Positions 1 to 11,727 of a DNA stretch of 64,000 nt are shown here, in pieces. Under the pieces are notes generated by a model. The model saw only the letters and a program-made list of their open reading frames with translations. It did no database searches and was not told the origin of the DNA. Numbering within the stretch: position 1 is the stretch's first letter; every line of letters starts with the position of its first letter. This DNA comes from Helianthus annuus (taxonomy: Eukaryota; Streptophyta; Magnoliopsida; Asterales; Asteraceae): contig NC_035443.2 in assembly GCF_002127325.2 (NCBI RefSeq), positions 122,462,445 through 122,526,444 on the forward strand, in the 5' to 3' direction. The translations under genes and the position numbers were made by a program.

Positions 1-792
1 AAACATTAATATCATATCTCGAATCAATTGAAATTTGTGTGAAAATTTAAGTGGACAAACATACTGACAATCTAGGTAAATTGTTTAGAACTTAAAATGT
101 AATCAAACTTAACGGTGTTAGTGATCTGTTTCATAACTGATATGATCCTCTTGCACAAACTCACAAAAATATTGTCTGTAAATATTTCATTTCTGCATTT
201 ACTTTCTTCCAGAAAATCCAAAAAGATTTTTGGTGTGTTTTAGCATAAATTTTGAAAAATCAAAAAGATTTTCGACAACTGGTGTTGAGATGCTGATTTT
301 CGAAATTCAAAGTGCTAAACTTGAAGAACTGGTTTGGGGAGTGTTTGTGTGTAGATGGTAAAGTTGTTTTGATAATAACCAGTAATAAATTCTTGAATGC
401 AAAGTCATTATTGTTTTGGTTCGACATAGTTTCTGAATTGTTGAAAAGTTTTAATCTTTGAAGAAACTTATAGTTGGGTAGAGATTGTGCAGGACTTGAG
501 CCAGATATTGATCCTGAGAGAGAATGGAGCCAGGTATTGATCTGGAACCTGATGGGAGCTTGTTAATGATATTAAAGAATGAAGATATGAATTCAAGATT
601 AGCTGTTTGAGAGGGGGAGTCTGAAGACATCGTGTCAACAGCTGAGAGAGAAGAGTTTGTTAATGATGAAAATAGAGAACGAGGATTCTTGAAGAGACAG
701 ATATTTCAGAGGTAGATTGTCGACTGATGAAGATTGTAGATTGACAGGTGCGAAGACTCTATGAAGACTCCGTCAACATCCGAGGGGGAGTC
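1..792 (+). other. Non-coding 3' internal part of a copia-like LTR element
   Basis: No credible coding region lies here. The stretch ends in a purine-rich tract (GAGGGGGAGTC, 782-792) directly before a TGTTGG LTR start, which is the usual polypurine-tract/3' LTR junction of plant Ty1/copia elements. A second similar tract sits near 612-623. I infer this is the untranslated tail of an element whose coding part lies left of the window. Family assignment rests only on the junction. Confidence 0.5.
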
Positions 793-888
793 TGTTGGTG
801 CACTTACGTCTGCTGACTACGTCTTCCATCGAGTCTTGAAGTTGAACAGATCAAGCATGGCACGGAAACCTAGAAATAGGAGTTTGTA

Positions 889-1025
889 ATAGGTCCGCTT
901 ATTTGTCACTAGGTTAGGTCCGCTTTTGTGTCATGTTTAGGTCTAGGTTCGCTCATATGGCATGTAGTTGGTCCGCTCATGTGTCACGATGTAGGATCGC
1001 TTATACGTACACGTACGTATAAGCG
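889..1025 (+). repeat. Degenerate GGTCCGCT repeats ending in a perfect palindrome
   Basis: About five imperfect copies of a GGTCCGCTyATnTGTCA-like unit run through the U3 region. The last copy continues into a perfect inverted repeat with 13-bp arms (998-1010 and 1013-1025) and a 2-bp spacer. The palindrome ends 12 bp before the TATA box, a position typical of transcription-factor sites in LTR promoters. Confidence 0.7.
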
Positions 1026-1037
1026 AACCAGGATGTC

Positions 1038-1045
1038 TATAAATA
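1038..1045 (+). promoter_or_regulatory. TATA box of the copia-like LTR
   Basis: TATAAATA lies just downstream of the palindromic repeat and about 100 bp before the AATAAA signal. This order fits a U3-R boundary on the + strand. Confidence 0.6.
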
Positions 1046-1171
1046 GGTCCATATGAGCGAGTCTGAAACACATAGTTGAAGGTGTTTGTTCCGGTATGCT
1101 GCCGAAGTGCTGTCAAATCTTGTAATCGCGTTCAATATCAATAAAACAGCAAGTTTAAAGTGAATACAGCT

Positions 1172-2875
1172 TCAATAGCACCGAATTACTAGTTTCCGCC
1201 TCTTAATTCGGATACGAACTTCTCTGAATGACTCAAACAGGGCCGAGAACGATCCTACAAGATCCTTTGTAACTTCGGCCACCAATTTACTGCCATTCTT
1301 ATCGGAAAGGTAATACGAACGAAGCTCTTCCAACCAAGTAGCCGTTGGATAAGAGATGGATAATAATGATGGAATATCAATACGGCTTAGTGCATCCGCA
1401 ACCGTATTTTCCTTCCCTGGTTTAAAATGGATTTCAAAATCAAACCCCATAAGCTTCATAACCCACTTCTGTTGTTCCGGTGTCTGAATGGTTTGCGAAA
1501 TGATGTGTTTAAGACTATGATGATCGGTATAAATACGGAAGCGACGGCCCAAGAGATATTGACGCCATTTTTTTACAGCTTCGGTAATGGCATATAACTC
1601 TTTCGTATACGTGGACTGAGCCTGCATTGTGGAACAAAGTTTTTTGCTGAAAAAGGCTATGGGTTGGTTGTTTTGAGAAAGTACGGCACCTATAGCTTGA
1701 CTGGAAGCATCGGTAGTGACATCGAAGGGCTCCGCAAAGTTGGGAAGAGCAAGGGTTATCAACTGTTGCATGTTTTTCTTAAGTTGCATGAATGCATCAG
1801 TAGCTTGGGAGTTCCATGCAAAAGTGTTTTGTTTCAAAATATCGGTTAGTGGAGCCGTGATTTGAGCATAACCTTTCACGAAACGTCGGTAATAACCTGT
1901 TAGGCCCAAGAATGCTCGAAGAGTCGTAAACGAATTGGGCGCCGGCCATTGTTGAATGGCTGCAATTTTATCGGGTTCTGGAGCGACTCCGGTTGAAGAA
2001 ATTTTGTGGCCTAAAAAGGAAATTTCCCATACACCAAAGGTACATTTAGAGGCTTTTGCATGGAAGTGGTGTTCATGCAATTTCTGGAAAACATATTTAA
2101 GATGGTCGTAATGTTCCTCCTTTGTACCACTGTATATCAATATGTCATCAAAAAAAAGCAAGACGAATTGGCGAAGCACGGAACGAAATAAGTCATTCTT
2201 GGCAGATTGAAAGGTAGAGGGTGCATTGGTGAGGCCGAAGGGCATTACGAGAAATTCGTAATGATCGTCCATGGTTCGAAAAGTTGTCTTGTGAATGTCG
2301 GCCGGTGCTATTCGTATTTGGTGGTAACCGGATCAGAGATCGATTTTCGAAAAAATGGTAGCACCATGAAGCTCACCGAGAAGTTCATCAATAGTTGGTA
2401 TCGGAAACCTGTCACGAATAGTAACGGCATTTAAAGCCCGGTAATCGACGCAAAAACGCCATGTACCATCTTTCTTTTTAACTAGAAGAACTGGTGAAGA
2501 GAAAGGGCTTTGGCTCGGTCGAATAATGCCATTAGTAAGCATTTCGGAAATCAGTTGGGTCATAATTTGCTTTTGGTAGTGCGGGTATCGGTACGGTTTA
2601 ACATTAATGGGCTGATCGTTGTTGAGGAGGGTAATGCGATGGTCATGAGGGCGAGTGGGCGGTAATGATTGTGGTGCAGTGAATATTGGTTGGAACAAGT
2701 CAAGGAGGGCTGTGATTTTTAGGTCTGTCGAATTGGGTTGCGGTGTGGCGGTTGGTTTCAGAAGTGGCGGTTCAAATGTTAAGGTGTGTAGAGATGCAAT
2801 AGATCCGTGACGAAGGAGCGTTGATAATGAGCTTGGCGACACCGGCTGCGTTAAAGGTTCTCGGCGGTTCCGCAT
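1172..2875 (-). pseudogene. pol: Gypsy reverse transcriptase-RNase H, one nonsense codon, integrase lost
   Basis: The frame runs from a protease-RT linker through a typical RT: the [17 protein letters not shown] block, the KIDL block, [10 protein letters not shown] and the catalytic FFDDILIYS. It continues into RNase H with TTDASS, a YTDHHSLK block and the PGKENTVADALSR end. A TGA (about 2330-2332) replaces the Arg codon of the RSGYHQ motif; both sides stay in the same frame, so it is a point change compatible with CGA to TGA. The frame stops at 1172 shortly after RNase H, before any integrase zinc finger. The role in life was reverse transcription of the element RNA. Confidence 0.88.
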
Positions 2876-2939
2876 GAGTTGTGCACTTTTTTTTGCGTAT
2901 CGCAGGTGACATGGCCCAGTCTGATCCGTTTTTTACACT
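2865..2939. repeat. 75-bp direct repeat, copy 1
   Basis: This segment recurs at 3411-3485 in the same orientation with a single T/C difference. The pair brackets 471 bp of unrelated DNA exactly where gypsy protease and N-terminal RT sequence should be. Confidence 0.9.
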
Positions 2940-3410
2940 AAGATAACCGACTTCCAACATCCGGTATTCTGTTGAGCTAGGATGTGACCCATCCTTTGCT
3001 CCCAGATGTTGTAGCGATTAGTTTGGCATTCCAAGACAGTTACTTCATCATATCCTTGACTTCCATCTTCCTTGTCCTTGTAAATAGTGTTCATAAGAAC
3101 CTTTTTGTCGTTTCGAGTTGGGATGATTATAGTAACGTTTAACGCAAAAGTATGCGTTAAAACGGTCAAAAATCGGCTTTTTAACCTGAATGCTTTCCTA
3201 AGTATCGGGAATTAAAAGTGTCACAAAAGGGTACTTAAAGATCACTAACTTTGTGCTTTGGTGAATCATACAAAGGGGTATACATACCTCCATGCTTGAC
3301 TTACATGAAATCTATGATAATACTTGAATATAATAAAACTATATAATATAAGATATAAACTATATATTATGGCCAAATTCATGATGCTAACCGGTTTGTG
3401 GTTAAGACGT
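2940..3410. other. Filler DNA between 75-bp direct repeats
   Basis: AT-rich sequence with no recognisable gypsy protease. A minus-strand frame of 78 codons (2933-3169) resembles no family I know. It may be a leftover of an insertion, or of a tandem duplication later eroded by deletion. Confidence 0.5.
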
Positions 3411-3485
3411 CGGTTCCGCATGAGTTGTGCACTTTTTTTTGCGTATCGCAGGCGACATGGCCCAGTCTGATCCGTTTTTTACACT
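3411..3485. repeat. 75-bp direct repeat, copy 2
   Basis: Same 75 bp as 2865-2939 with one mismatch (CGCAGGCGAC here against CGCAGGTGAC there). It abuts the gag side of the gypsy element. Confidence 0.9.
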
Positions 3486-3560
3486 GCGAAACGACGCTAG
3501 GGAAATCCAAAACAAAACCCGAGGAGTGGTCCAAAGATCATTTCCGTGTTAAGGCCTTTC

Positions 3561-4713
3561 TTATGTCCTGAAGGAGGAGAAGAAGGCCGGAGGCACTTCG
3601 AAGGCATCAAGCATGTCCGAGGAGTTATATTGATCGTCGTTGTCGACGATTAATAAAAACTGTGGAGGTGAGCACTTATGCCCGGGGTAGAATTTTTCGG
3701 GACACCGAAAACATAGACCTTCGCGTCTACGTTGTTGTATTGTGTCTGGTGAGAGTTTCGTGAATGGCAATGGTTTTGGTGGAGAAGATAATAATGGAGG
3801 AGATGATGTGGGAGTTGGTTTGGATGAGGACGCAGTAGAAGGCTGAGAAGAAGGAGAGATCGTTGTTTGAGGAGTAGTATTTTGGGTGGGGTATGACCTG
3901 GGCTGATAAAAGGATTTGGGCTTATTGACATGTGCAATTTTATCCTCAACTCTCCTGGCCAAGCCACATGCATCGTGAAACGTTGTGGGCTTCAAAATAG
4001 CTAGTTCGGCCTGTAACTCAGGTTTGAGGCCGGAGATAAAACAATTTGTTAGGGTTTGCGCAGACAAGCCGGTGATACGATTGCTAATTTTTTTCAAATT
4101 CTGTTTGATATTCGGAAACCGTTGCGGTTTGCCGGAGTTTAAACAGAGTGGCTTTGTGATTTTCGTACGATGACAGACCGAAGCGAAGCTCTACCTCGCG
4201 TTTGAAGTTCGTCCATGACCCGAGCAGATTGTTGTTGAATTGATTTTGGTACCACGAAAGTGCATCCCCAACAAAATGGAAGGCTGTTAGTGAAATACGT
4301 TCTGCCGGAGGAATATTATAATAAGTATAATATTGATCGGCTTGAAAAATCCACCCAAGAGGATTTGACCCGTCGAAAAGAGGTAACGTAATTTTTGGAT
4401 GGCTTGGGTTTGGTTGGTTCTTGTTTTGGCGGGCTGGGGAAGGCGGTCGGGTAGCGTTTTTTTCCGGTTCAAGGTTGTCGATCAACTGCTGAACATGATT
4501 AACAAGACGAGCGGTCGTTTCTGTTTGGGTGTCAAGTTTGGCGTTGAGGTTGGTGGTGGCTTGAACGAGGGCGGCTAACTGGGTTTTGAGGTCGGATTGG
4601 GTGGAGGCAGCGGTGGTAGCGGTCGTGGTGGTGATTTGGATCAACTGGCTGAGCTGATCCGTGATGGATGGAGGGAAATCATCGGAGCCGGTTAGGTCGC
4701 GACGCGGTGGCAT
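3561..4713 (-). pseudogene. gag: Gypsy Gag with a one-base frameshift
   Basis: The start is placed at the ATG at 4713 (MPPRRDLTG...), because the upstream ATG at 4770 lies inside the LTR. The N-terminal half has a coiled-coil-like segment rich in Thr and Gln, then the capsid-like core with LPLFDGSNPLGWIFQAD and GDALSWYQ motifs of plant Retrotrans_gag. Near 4095 a run of seven A (six expected) shifts the frame. The next frame carries the C-terminal capsid, a Pro/Ser-rich linker and a zinc knuckle, CFRCPEKFYPGHKC. It ends at 3561 before protease. Gag would form the cytoplasmic particle. Confidence 0.85.
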
Positions 4714-4746
4714 GGTGGAGGTGATTCGTGAATGAAAGCACCAGAA

Positions 4747-5144
4747 TGATGGAGCCTTTTTAGTAGGCAAACACTCCTAGAACAATAGGAAGAAGACAAG
4801 AGTTTGGAACAATTTTCTGGATATATTTCAAAGCAAATTACAAGGAATTAAATATGCAATGGATATGAGCACATGATGCCCATGTTCCTTATTTCTTGGA
4901 GACATGCATGTAACAACTTCCTACCATGCTCCACTAACTACCCACTAATGCAACAATTAATCTAACATGTGATAAATAAGAAAATGCATGCTAATGATTC
5001 GAATATTCCTCTGCACAACTTGTGGATCAATCCAGGAACCTTGTGGGCTTCCTCTGCACACGTTTGGGCCTGACTATCCCCTGGCCTGCTCCTTCTTGGG
5101 CTTGGTCTGTACTATCATGAGACAGGCTTGTGTGGCCTACATCA
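4747..5144 (-). mobile_element. 5' LTR of the minus-strand gypsy element
   Basis: It lies immediately outside the gag leader. Its ends are TGATG and CATCA, giving 5-bp inverted termini and a 398-bp LTR. A primer-site-like stretch (reverse complement TGGTGCTTTCATTCACG) sits at 4727-4743 between LTR and gag. The matching 3' LTR has been lost, so the boundaries rest on termini and context only. Confidence 0.6.
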
Positions 5145-5254
5145 CTCGCTTTGTAAACGAGCCGAACCCAAGCCAAGGTAGGTTTGATTCGTAGCTCGCT
5201 TGTTAGCTTAAATTAAACCCCATATTTACGTATCTGTGTGTGCGTGTATATCTA

Positions 5255-5783
5255 TCTATACTTTCTATAAAAGGAGAAATCCAAGTGACATAAGAAAAGC
5301 TGATGTGTCAGCAGGAGAGGGTGTCCAACAAGGCTTTTCTTATCTCATTATTACATCATAAAGTCTAATATTAAAAGAGTTTAAAATTCAAAGTTGGCCC
5401 ACATCAAACCACTGCCTTGTGTATTTTCAAATTTTAAAGGTCTGGCCCACATTCTAAAGGGCAAACCACTGCCCATCTACGAGAAAGTAGCAGCTGGTTC
5501 CTTTGGCAAATGTATACTTAGCAGCAACAGATGTTGTTATCTTCCGTAATATTTTTAGATCAACAGATGTTTAACGCTAGTTACCGGGAAATTCAAATTT
5601 AAATATGCATGGGAATAAGTAATTAGCAATTAATGCATGTCACTCAGATTCAAACTCCTGTCAATCATCCTTCTTATATAAGGCTTTTCTTCTCATTTCC
5701 CTCTTCATATTTCATCACACTTTCATCTTCCCTGATTTTGCAGTTTTGAAATTTAATCACAACCCGAATTCCGAATTAGAAGC
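5255..5783 (+). mobile_element. Possible Helitron 5' end and promoter of the RPA70-like gene
   Basis: TCTATACTTTCTATAAAAGG begins right after an A, as expected for a Helitron inserted between A and T, and the RPA-like gene that plant Helitrons often carry follows about 530 bp downstream. No Rep/helicase gene and no hairpin plus CTRR 3' end were found in the window, so this is tentative. The rest of the stretch is AT-rich and non-coding. Confidence 0.4.
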
Positions 5784-6847
5784 ATGTCAATATCAGTTGA
5801 CAGTAATAATCTGAGTTTTGTTAATGATTTGAATCCTGCTAAGGATATGTGAAACATGAAGGCGAGAATTATACGAAAATGGAATCAGGGTTACAAAATG
5901 GAGATCATCTTCATTGATGAGAAAGTAATTTATATCTCTACTTTTCCGTTTTATTTTAGAAAATGTAGTGTTGTATGCTAAATACATAATTTCTTTAAAT
6001 GTTCTTCAGGGTGGTAAGATTCAAGGAGGTATTAAGAGTCATCTGATACCCGTTTTTGATGGACAGCTACAAGAAGATGCTGTTGTGATTCTTTCGAAGT
6101 TTGGTGTTGGTGAGAATAAAGATTTTTATAAAGTAGTAGTGCAGCCTTATAAAATCAACTTTTATAGATGCACAACTGTTACTCGTGTGAGAGAGTGGCA
6201 AGGTGTTGAGTATGGTTTCAATTTCAGAGCTTATGAAGATATTCTTCAAGGAAAGGCGTTAAACGCTTTGAGTGTTGGTAATGTATATTTTTTGTAATCA
6301 TGTCTTGATTGTATAGTATTAGAGAGTTTTACTTATATTCTTGTATAATGTGATCATGTAGATGTTGCTGGATCTGTGATTTCTTGTAGAGATCTTGAAA
6401 TCTTTGATCGACCTCCAAAGGAGACTAAGAAGATGAATTTCGATATTGAAGATTTGGAGTAAGTTGTTGTTTATATGTTCAGTCAAGTAGTGATCATAAA
6501 ATGTATTTAATGATGTTAATAAAAAAGATGAAGAATGTTTGTATTTAATGTGGGATCATGTAATGGTAATAAATGAGGTTTATATTGTTTGTATGTAATG
6601 CTGAATCATGGTAATAAATGAGGTCTACAGTTTATTCTTAGTGAATATAGTACTGAAATTGAAACCAATTGCTACTTTAATAAATGTTATAGTTTTCTTG
6701 ATTTATTTTCTGTTTTTATCCATTCAATGTTGTTTTGATATGAATATTCTTTTCATGTAGTGGTAAGGTTTTGCGGTGTACTGTGTGGAATGATTATGCT
6801 CTGCAGATTAAGGACTTCATTTCTAAAGTCCCACCTCATGAGCATGT
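5784..6847 (+). pseudogene. RPA70-like single-strand DNA-binding protein, exons 1-4a
   Basis: Four exons can be read with GT-AG borders: 5784-5924, 6010-6277, 6362-6458 and the first part of exon 4 (6761-6847). They encode the N-terminal OB-fold region of the replication protein A large subunit family (DUF223/RPA-A type), with motifs IIFIDEK, VILSKFGVGEN and PYKINFYR. RPA70 binds single-stranded DNA during replication and repair; plant Helitrons carry related genes. Exon 1 has an in-frame TGA at 5850 where a Trp is expected. Exon 4 is interrupted at 6847 by the E1a retrotransposon and resumes at 29237. All ten exons join in phase to 543 codons including the final stop, so the model is strong although the gene is dead. 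Confidence 0.85.
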
Positions 6848-9800
6848 TGTCACACCCTGGCTTTGCGGAAGCGTGGGTTTATTTGGTGTGACTTCTTAAT
6901 ACCATAGCTTAATCATAACAAAGCTATATGAAAGTAAAACCATGCAGAATCATCCATTAATTAAAGTCTTAAAAACAGAATACCACAACATTGTTTGAAA
7001 TGCTGACACATGAATTGAGTTTACAACACTTACAAAATAAAATCATTGTTCTTAAGACGCAACCACAACATAAAATAAAACACCGTTTAAGACTTGCGAC
7101 TCGTCCAGGTAAAAGTCGCAATCCCTAAACGTGGATGATCCCATAACTTATACGCAGCGCGAAAACGTAGCATACCGTGCCAGAATCCTTAGTTCCCTGA
7201 AATACATGTAAGTTGGAAAAATCAACAAAAATTGTTGAGCGAGTTCATGTGTAGTGAGTAAGTAAAACCTTTGTAAGTATAAAAACCCTGGTATGTAGCA
7301 AATAAGGAAAAAGAGATCACCAATGGTTTGCAAGGCCATTGATATGTGTGATGTGCAGTAGGAAGACTCAAACCTAGCGGATTTTGCGTTGGGCACAAAG
7401 TCACCCCGAGGTCCGTTCTGCTGGGCCTGGGGCTGGGCTCGCTACACCCAGATAGATCTACCGCTACTGTCCCTCGGTCCTACAATGAGGATTAATGGCC
7501 TCAAGTTGCGCCTACCCACTCACATGATCTAAGTAGTAACCCTCCTTACGATAACCATACCATGTATAAAGTACTCGTAAATATAGTAACATGTATTTCA
7601 CCCCCGCAGTTTAGAAAACTGAAAACAGTTAAGAGAAAAGGGGGACATGAACTCACCGAAGTGCGTCTCTAAAAGTATCTCCCAGAAAATCTGCTCTGCG
7701 ACGACCTACACGTACTAACTTCTATTAGACGGACGGCCGTGCCTTAGCTTAAGGTTTAATGTCTTTGGGAAATAGTTAGACAACTATTTCGTATGTACAC
7801 TTCCTAATTATTTGGTAAATATATTCCTTCCCAAGGATGGGGGTTTTAATACATGTGCGTTCGTATAACTTCGAAATATATTATTAAGTCACACTTAAAA
7901 TATATTTTAAACCTTATCTCCAAAATATAAATATTTTTCCCAAAAACATTATATTTTATTACATATAATTTTCCCAAAATAATACTTTTGTCAAAATACG
8001 CGTTTAAGAGTATTTTCTGAAAATACGTAAGTTACGTTGTAAAGTTCGGGTGGTATTAATAATACCGTTGTAACTTAAATAATTATTGTGAAGGCGTTCG
8101 TATTATTTTGGAGCCGTTAATAATCAGTAATATTATTTTTACCCTAAAAATAATATTTACATAGTTCACAAAATAATCACAAAAATTTACACAAGTGTAG
8201 TTATGAAAATATATATTCTAAATATATATTTTAGCAAGTTTTATTTTGTGAAAATCCCACCTCCGACACTTGCTTATTTTGTAATAAAAATCGTGGCGAA
8301 ATTTATTTGGAAAAATAAGTTAAAAATATATCCATAACACTTGTGATAAAAATATTTACAAGTGTTAGATTTTTTGAAAAATTTCGCCAGAGTTTCCCCT
8401 GTAACTGGAGGTGGCCACGCTTTCACGCGTATCATTTTCTTTTAAAAATTCAATTCAACAATGTTCCCAACATTAACAAACAATATTCAAACCATCAAAC
8501 TAGTCAACATAGATATAAATCGCAAAACACATGAACTTGTGGTTTGTGTAAGATATGTAGTAACTTTCCAATATTTTTAATGGATCTTTATATCTTTAAA
8601 AATAAAGTCGGTTTCTTGAAATCTTTATTTTTAAAGAAAGTGGAGGTTTACAACTTCTTGGTCAAAATTATAAAAATAATTCTTTGCTAAAACTTTTTGT
8701 TACACAAGTGTCTACACACTTGTTTGTTCACAAAAGCACCTTTATTTAGGAAAGATCCGGCTTTCAAAAATATGATTTCATTTGACACTTGGTTCTTCGA
8801 AAATACCACTTGTAGATCTTTAGATCTACTAGTTTAGAACTCCATTTCATAGGTAAAATTGTTTTTACACAAGTTCATGTTTATGCTAGAAAGGGTTCGT
8901 CATCTAATAACTTTACGACTTAACATATGGCTAGTTCATGTTTCATGAACATGCTCTAGCGTGGTTTGATGACGATCAATTCCCATACTAGCAATCAACA
9001 ACAATAAATAATCATAATAAAACTAGATTTATAAGTTTTATATTATTATTTACTTATTAACCACTTTGTTTATTTTTTTTTGTAGACTTTAAACTTTGAT
9101 CTCTAGTGTTTATGATTTTTGCCCGTTAAATCTTTTATTAACCACTTTAGAATAAATCAAAAAGGCGTTTAGAGTCACTTACTACTAGCTCGAGGCTAGG
9201 GAAGAAACTAGTCGAAAAACAGGTGGTTAATAGCTTGTGGTAGAGGTCCTTCACGATCCGAGTGTTCCACACCTTCTAAAATGGCTCCTTGCACCTTGTA
9301 ATGCCCTTGGAAAACTTGGATTGAATTGGAAAATGGTGGGAGTGTGTAGAGTATGTTCGGCCGATGCTTTAAATGTGGGAGGAGGAAGTGTTGTGTTGGG
9401 AATTAAGTGGTAATGGTAATGTTTATTTATAATCTAATTTTTGTGTCCAATGGGTATAATGTTCTCACATGTACAGACAAAATCCTTCATAATTCCAATG
9501 AGATCAACCTAGAAGATTTAGTGAAGATATTATGAAGACTATGTAAGTTTTGTGGTGGTGGGTCCTAGTGACTGTCATATGCATGGGGAAAAAGGGGGTA
9601 ATTTGTAAATTAGATGGAAATTAAATTATTTGTGGGGTGTTAAGTGTAGTTTGAAGTAATTGGGTGGCCTACTAGTCCTTTATATAACCCATTTATTCTA
9701 ATTGCTCAAAGGGTCTTATGTTTACTAGATATTGAACCATGGGATTATAATAATCAAGCAAGGACAACTTGTGTCACTTATATGGTGATCGATTGGTTAT

Positions 9801-10564
9801 CATGGGGGGAAGGGTTGGTTCAATTCTAACTAAATGAATAAGCATTAGTTAGCTAGTTAGGACCCTAAGTTAATTACTAGAGTGTAGTGTCTTGTGGCGG
9901 GTGTTAGGGTATTCGGGGACCCTAACCGGCTCAGAAAAAAAGAGAAATAATGTTGATGTCAATATTTTATGTCCCGGGTTAAGTCCGGTTGTTCGGTTGA
10001 ATATTGATCCGTTAAAGTGCTTAACAAAGCTTTAAAGTGTCGTTAATATTATTTTTAGTGACACAAAGAATTCCCGACACTTTGGAAAGTGTCTAGTATT
10101 ATTTTTCCAAATTTTTGCACTTTACTAGATAGCTTAAATGCTGAATTTTTATTTTAAAGTGCAGAATTTGTGTTTAAATCATATTTTTGGCACATCCGGT
10201 CACTATAACTATCATCTACTGACATAGTTCTACAACCCTCATTTCCCTACACTCTCTACTAGTGTAGTAAACTATTCCCGGCTCATACAGGCCTTAGGGG
10301 CAGTACCTGCCTGGTGCTGGCTATGTCAGCACGTTTACTGGGTTATCCGTTTATTGTGCTACTGTGCTTTTGTGCATCATGTTTGTCACTAAAGTTCTGT
10401 ATGTAAATAATGGAGTGACAGTTAATAAAGTATGATGCAAGTATGTGTATGTATCAGTATTCAAGTAGCAGTTTATCCAAAATTTTCAAGCAAGCACAAT
10501 AATTATGCAAGAATTAAGTAGTAATTAGTTCGTACGGATACCTGGTTTGGTGAGGGTTGTCACA
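6848..10564 (-). mobile_element. 3' LTR of E1a
   Basis: It starts TGTCACACC and ends GGGTTGTCACA, and matches 25515-29231 over its full length. AT-rich, with no protein-coding potential; short frames near 7148-7404 and 8343-8534 are also present or broken in the sister LTR and are not genes. At 3.7 kb it is long for a chromovirus LTR. Confidence 0.95.
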
Positions 10565-10577
10565 TTTTCCCCCCGTT
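10565..10577 (-). other. Polypurine tract of E1a
   Basis: On the minus strand AACGGGGGGAAAA immediately precedes the 3' LTR, the position where second-strand DNA synthesis is primed. Confidence 0.85.
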
Positions 10578-10599
10578 AGAAAAATTTCGTCCCGAAATT

Positions 10600-11667
10600 T
10601 TAAGTTCTGCTTCTAGGTGCAGGGGTCTTGGGAAATAAGTGGGGGTATTTCTCTTTCATCCGGTCCTCACGCTCCCTGGTGTATTCTGGACCGTGTCTTG
10701 CATTCCAATGAACCTTGACGAGCTTGACACTACTCCTGCGGGTTTTGTTCACTTTCCAATCTGTAACCTCAACCGGTTCTTCAACAAAATGGAGTGTGTC
10801 GTCAACATGAATCTCGTCGGTGGGAATGACAACGGTATCTTGGGTTGGACTTTTCTTCAGATTTGGTACATGAAATGTATCGTGAACGCCATTCAGTTCA
10901 GCAGGTAAATCCAACTTGTACGCTACTAACCCAATTCTTTCCAAAATTCTGAACGGACCAATATACCACAGATTCAACTTTCCACGCTTCCTGAAGCGTG
11001 CCACACCCTTCCAGGGTGATACTTTCAACAAAACCATATCACCTACCTCAAATTCTAGAGGTTTCCTTCTTCGATCCGCATAACATTTCTGACGATCACG
11101 AGCCGCCTTGATGCGATCCCGGATCTGTGCAATTTTATCTGTGGTTTCCTGGACCACATCAGGACCAACCAATTGTCTATCACCCGCGTCAGACCAACAA
11201 AGCGGTGATCTGCAGTTGCGGCCATATAGTGCTTCAAATGGCGCGGCACCAATACTGGTGTGGTAGCTGTTGTTATATGAAAATTCAACCAATGGTAAAT
11301 GTTTATCCCAGCTACCGCCCAAATCCATAACACATGCTCTCAGCATATCTTCCAACGTCTGAATAGTCCGTTCGCTTTGTCCGTCGGTCTGTGGGTGAAA
11401 TGTAGTGCTTAGATTTAATTGCGAGCCAAAAACTTCTTGGAAGGATTGCCAAATCCTTGATACAAACCTTCCGTCTCTATCAGAGACGATCGAGAGAGGC
11501 ACTCCATGGCGTGCAACAATTTCTCTCATGTAAATTTCAGCTAATTTGCTCGTGTTATCTTTCTCTCTGATAGGTAAGAAGTGTGCTGATTTTGTTAATC
11601 GGTCCACTATTACCCAAATAGTATCATGACATCTTGGCGTTCTTGGCAACTTCGTTATAAAATCCAT
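10600..11667 (-). pseudogene. pol: E1a integrase catalytic core and chromodomain
   Basis: This is the C-terminal part of the E1a polyprotein. It begins at MDFITKLPR, with the first catalytic Asp region, then SDRDGRFVS and [15 protein letters not shown] of the DDE core. The GPFRI and DLPAEL blocks of the C-terminal domain follow, then a chromodomain ending [19 protein letters not shown]. The chromodomain is the lineage mark of chromoviruses and steers integration to heterochromatin. It is in the same frame as the upstream block, separated by a TAG at 11728-11730 where the sister copy E1b has Gln. The canonical Trp of the chromodomain tail (EYTWERE in E1b) is Arg here. Confidence 0.92.
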
Positions 11668-11727
11668 TGAGATTTGTTCCCATTTCCACTTGGGAATCTC
11701 GGGTTGTTGCAGAAGTCCCGAAGGCTT

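Larger units (their letters stand above)
793..1174 (+). mobile_element. 3' LTR of a copia-like element
   Basis: The LTR starts with TGTTGG right after the polypurine tract. It holds degenerate promoter repeats, a TATA box (1038-1045) and an AATAAA polyadenylation signal (1140-1145). It stops about where the coding frame of the neighbouring minus-strand gypsy element begins to read, so it probably marks the insertion that removed that element's integrase. The right end is approximate, with a CA dinucleotide at 1173-1174. The 5' LTR is not in the window. Confidence 0.55.
1175..5144 (-). mobile_element. Truncated Ty3/gypsy element (Reina-like chromovirus), minus strand
   Basis: In element order (right to left) there is a 5' LTR (4747-5144), gag (3561-4713), a gap holding unrelated DNA (2865-3485), and RT plus RNase H (1172-2875). 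Protease, integrase and the 3' LTR are missing. The left end is cut by the copia-like LTR. Lineage is judged from the RT block and a zinc knuckle ending in PGHKC, so Reina-like is a moderate-confidence call. The element has one frameshift and one nonsense codon and cannot be autonomous. Confidence 0.75.

Noticed and set aside
2933..3169. 78-codon minus-strand frame in the gypsy filler
   Set aside because: Too short and unlike any family I recognise; no splice or start context. Kept only as a note in the filler entry.
4714..4770. Upstream ATG of the gypsy gag at 4770
   Set aside because: It falls inside the LTR/primer region; the ATG at 4713 begins the typical MPPRR Gag start.
7148..7404. Overlapping minus-strand frames of 82 and 60 codons, one repeated at 25890-26072
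   Set aside because: Inside the 3.7-kb E1a LTR; one frame is broken in the sister LTR, so no coding constraint.
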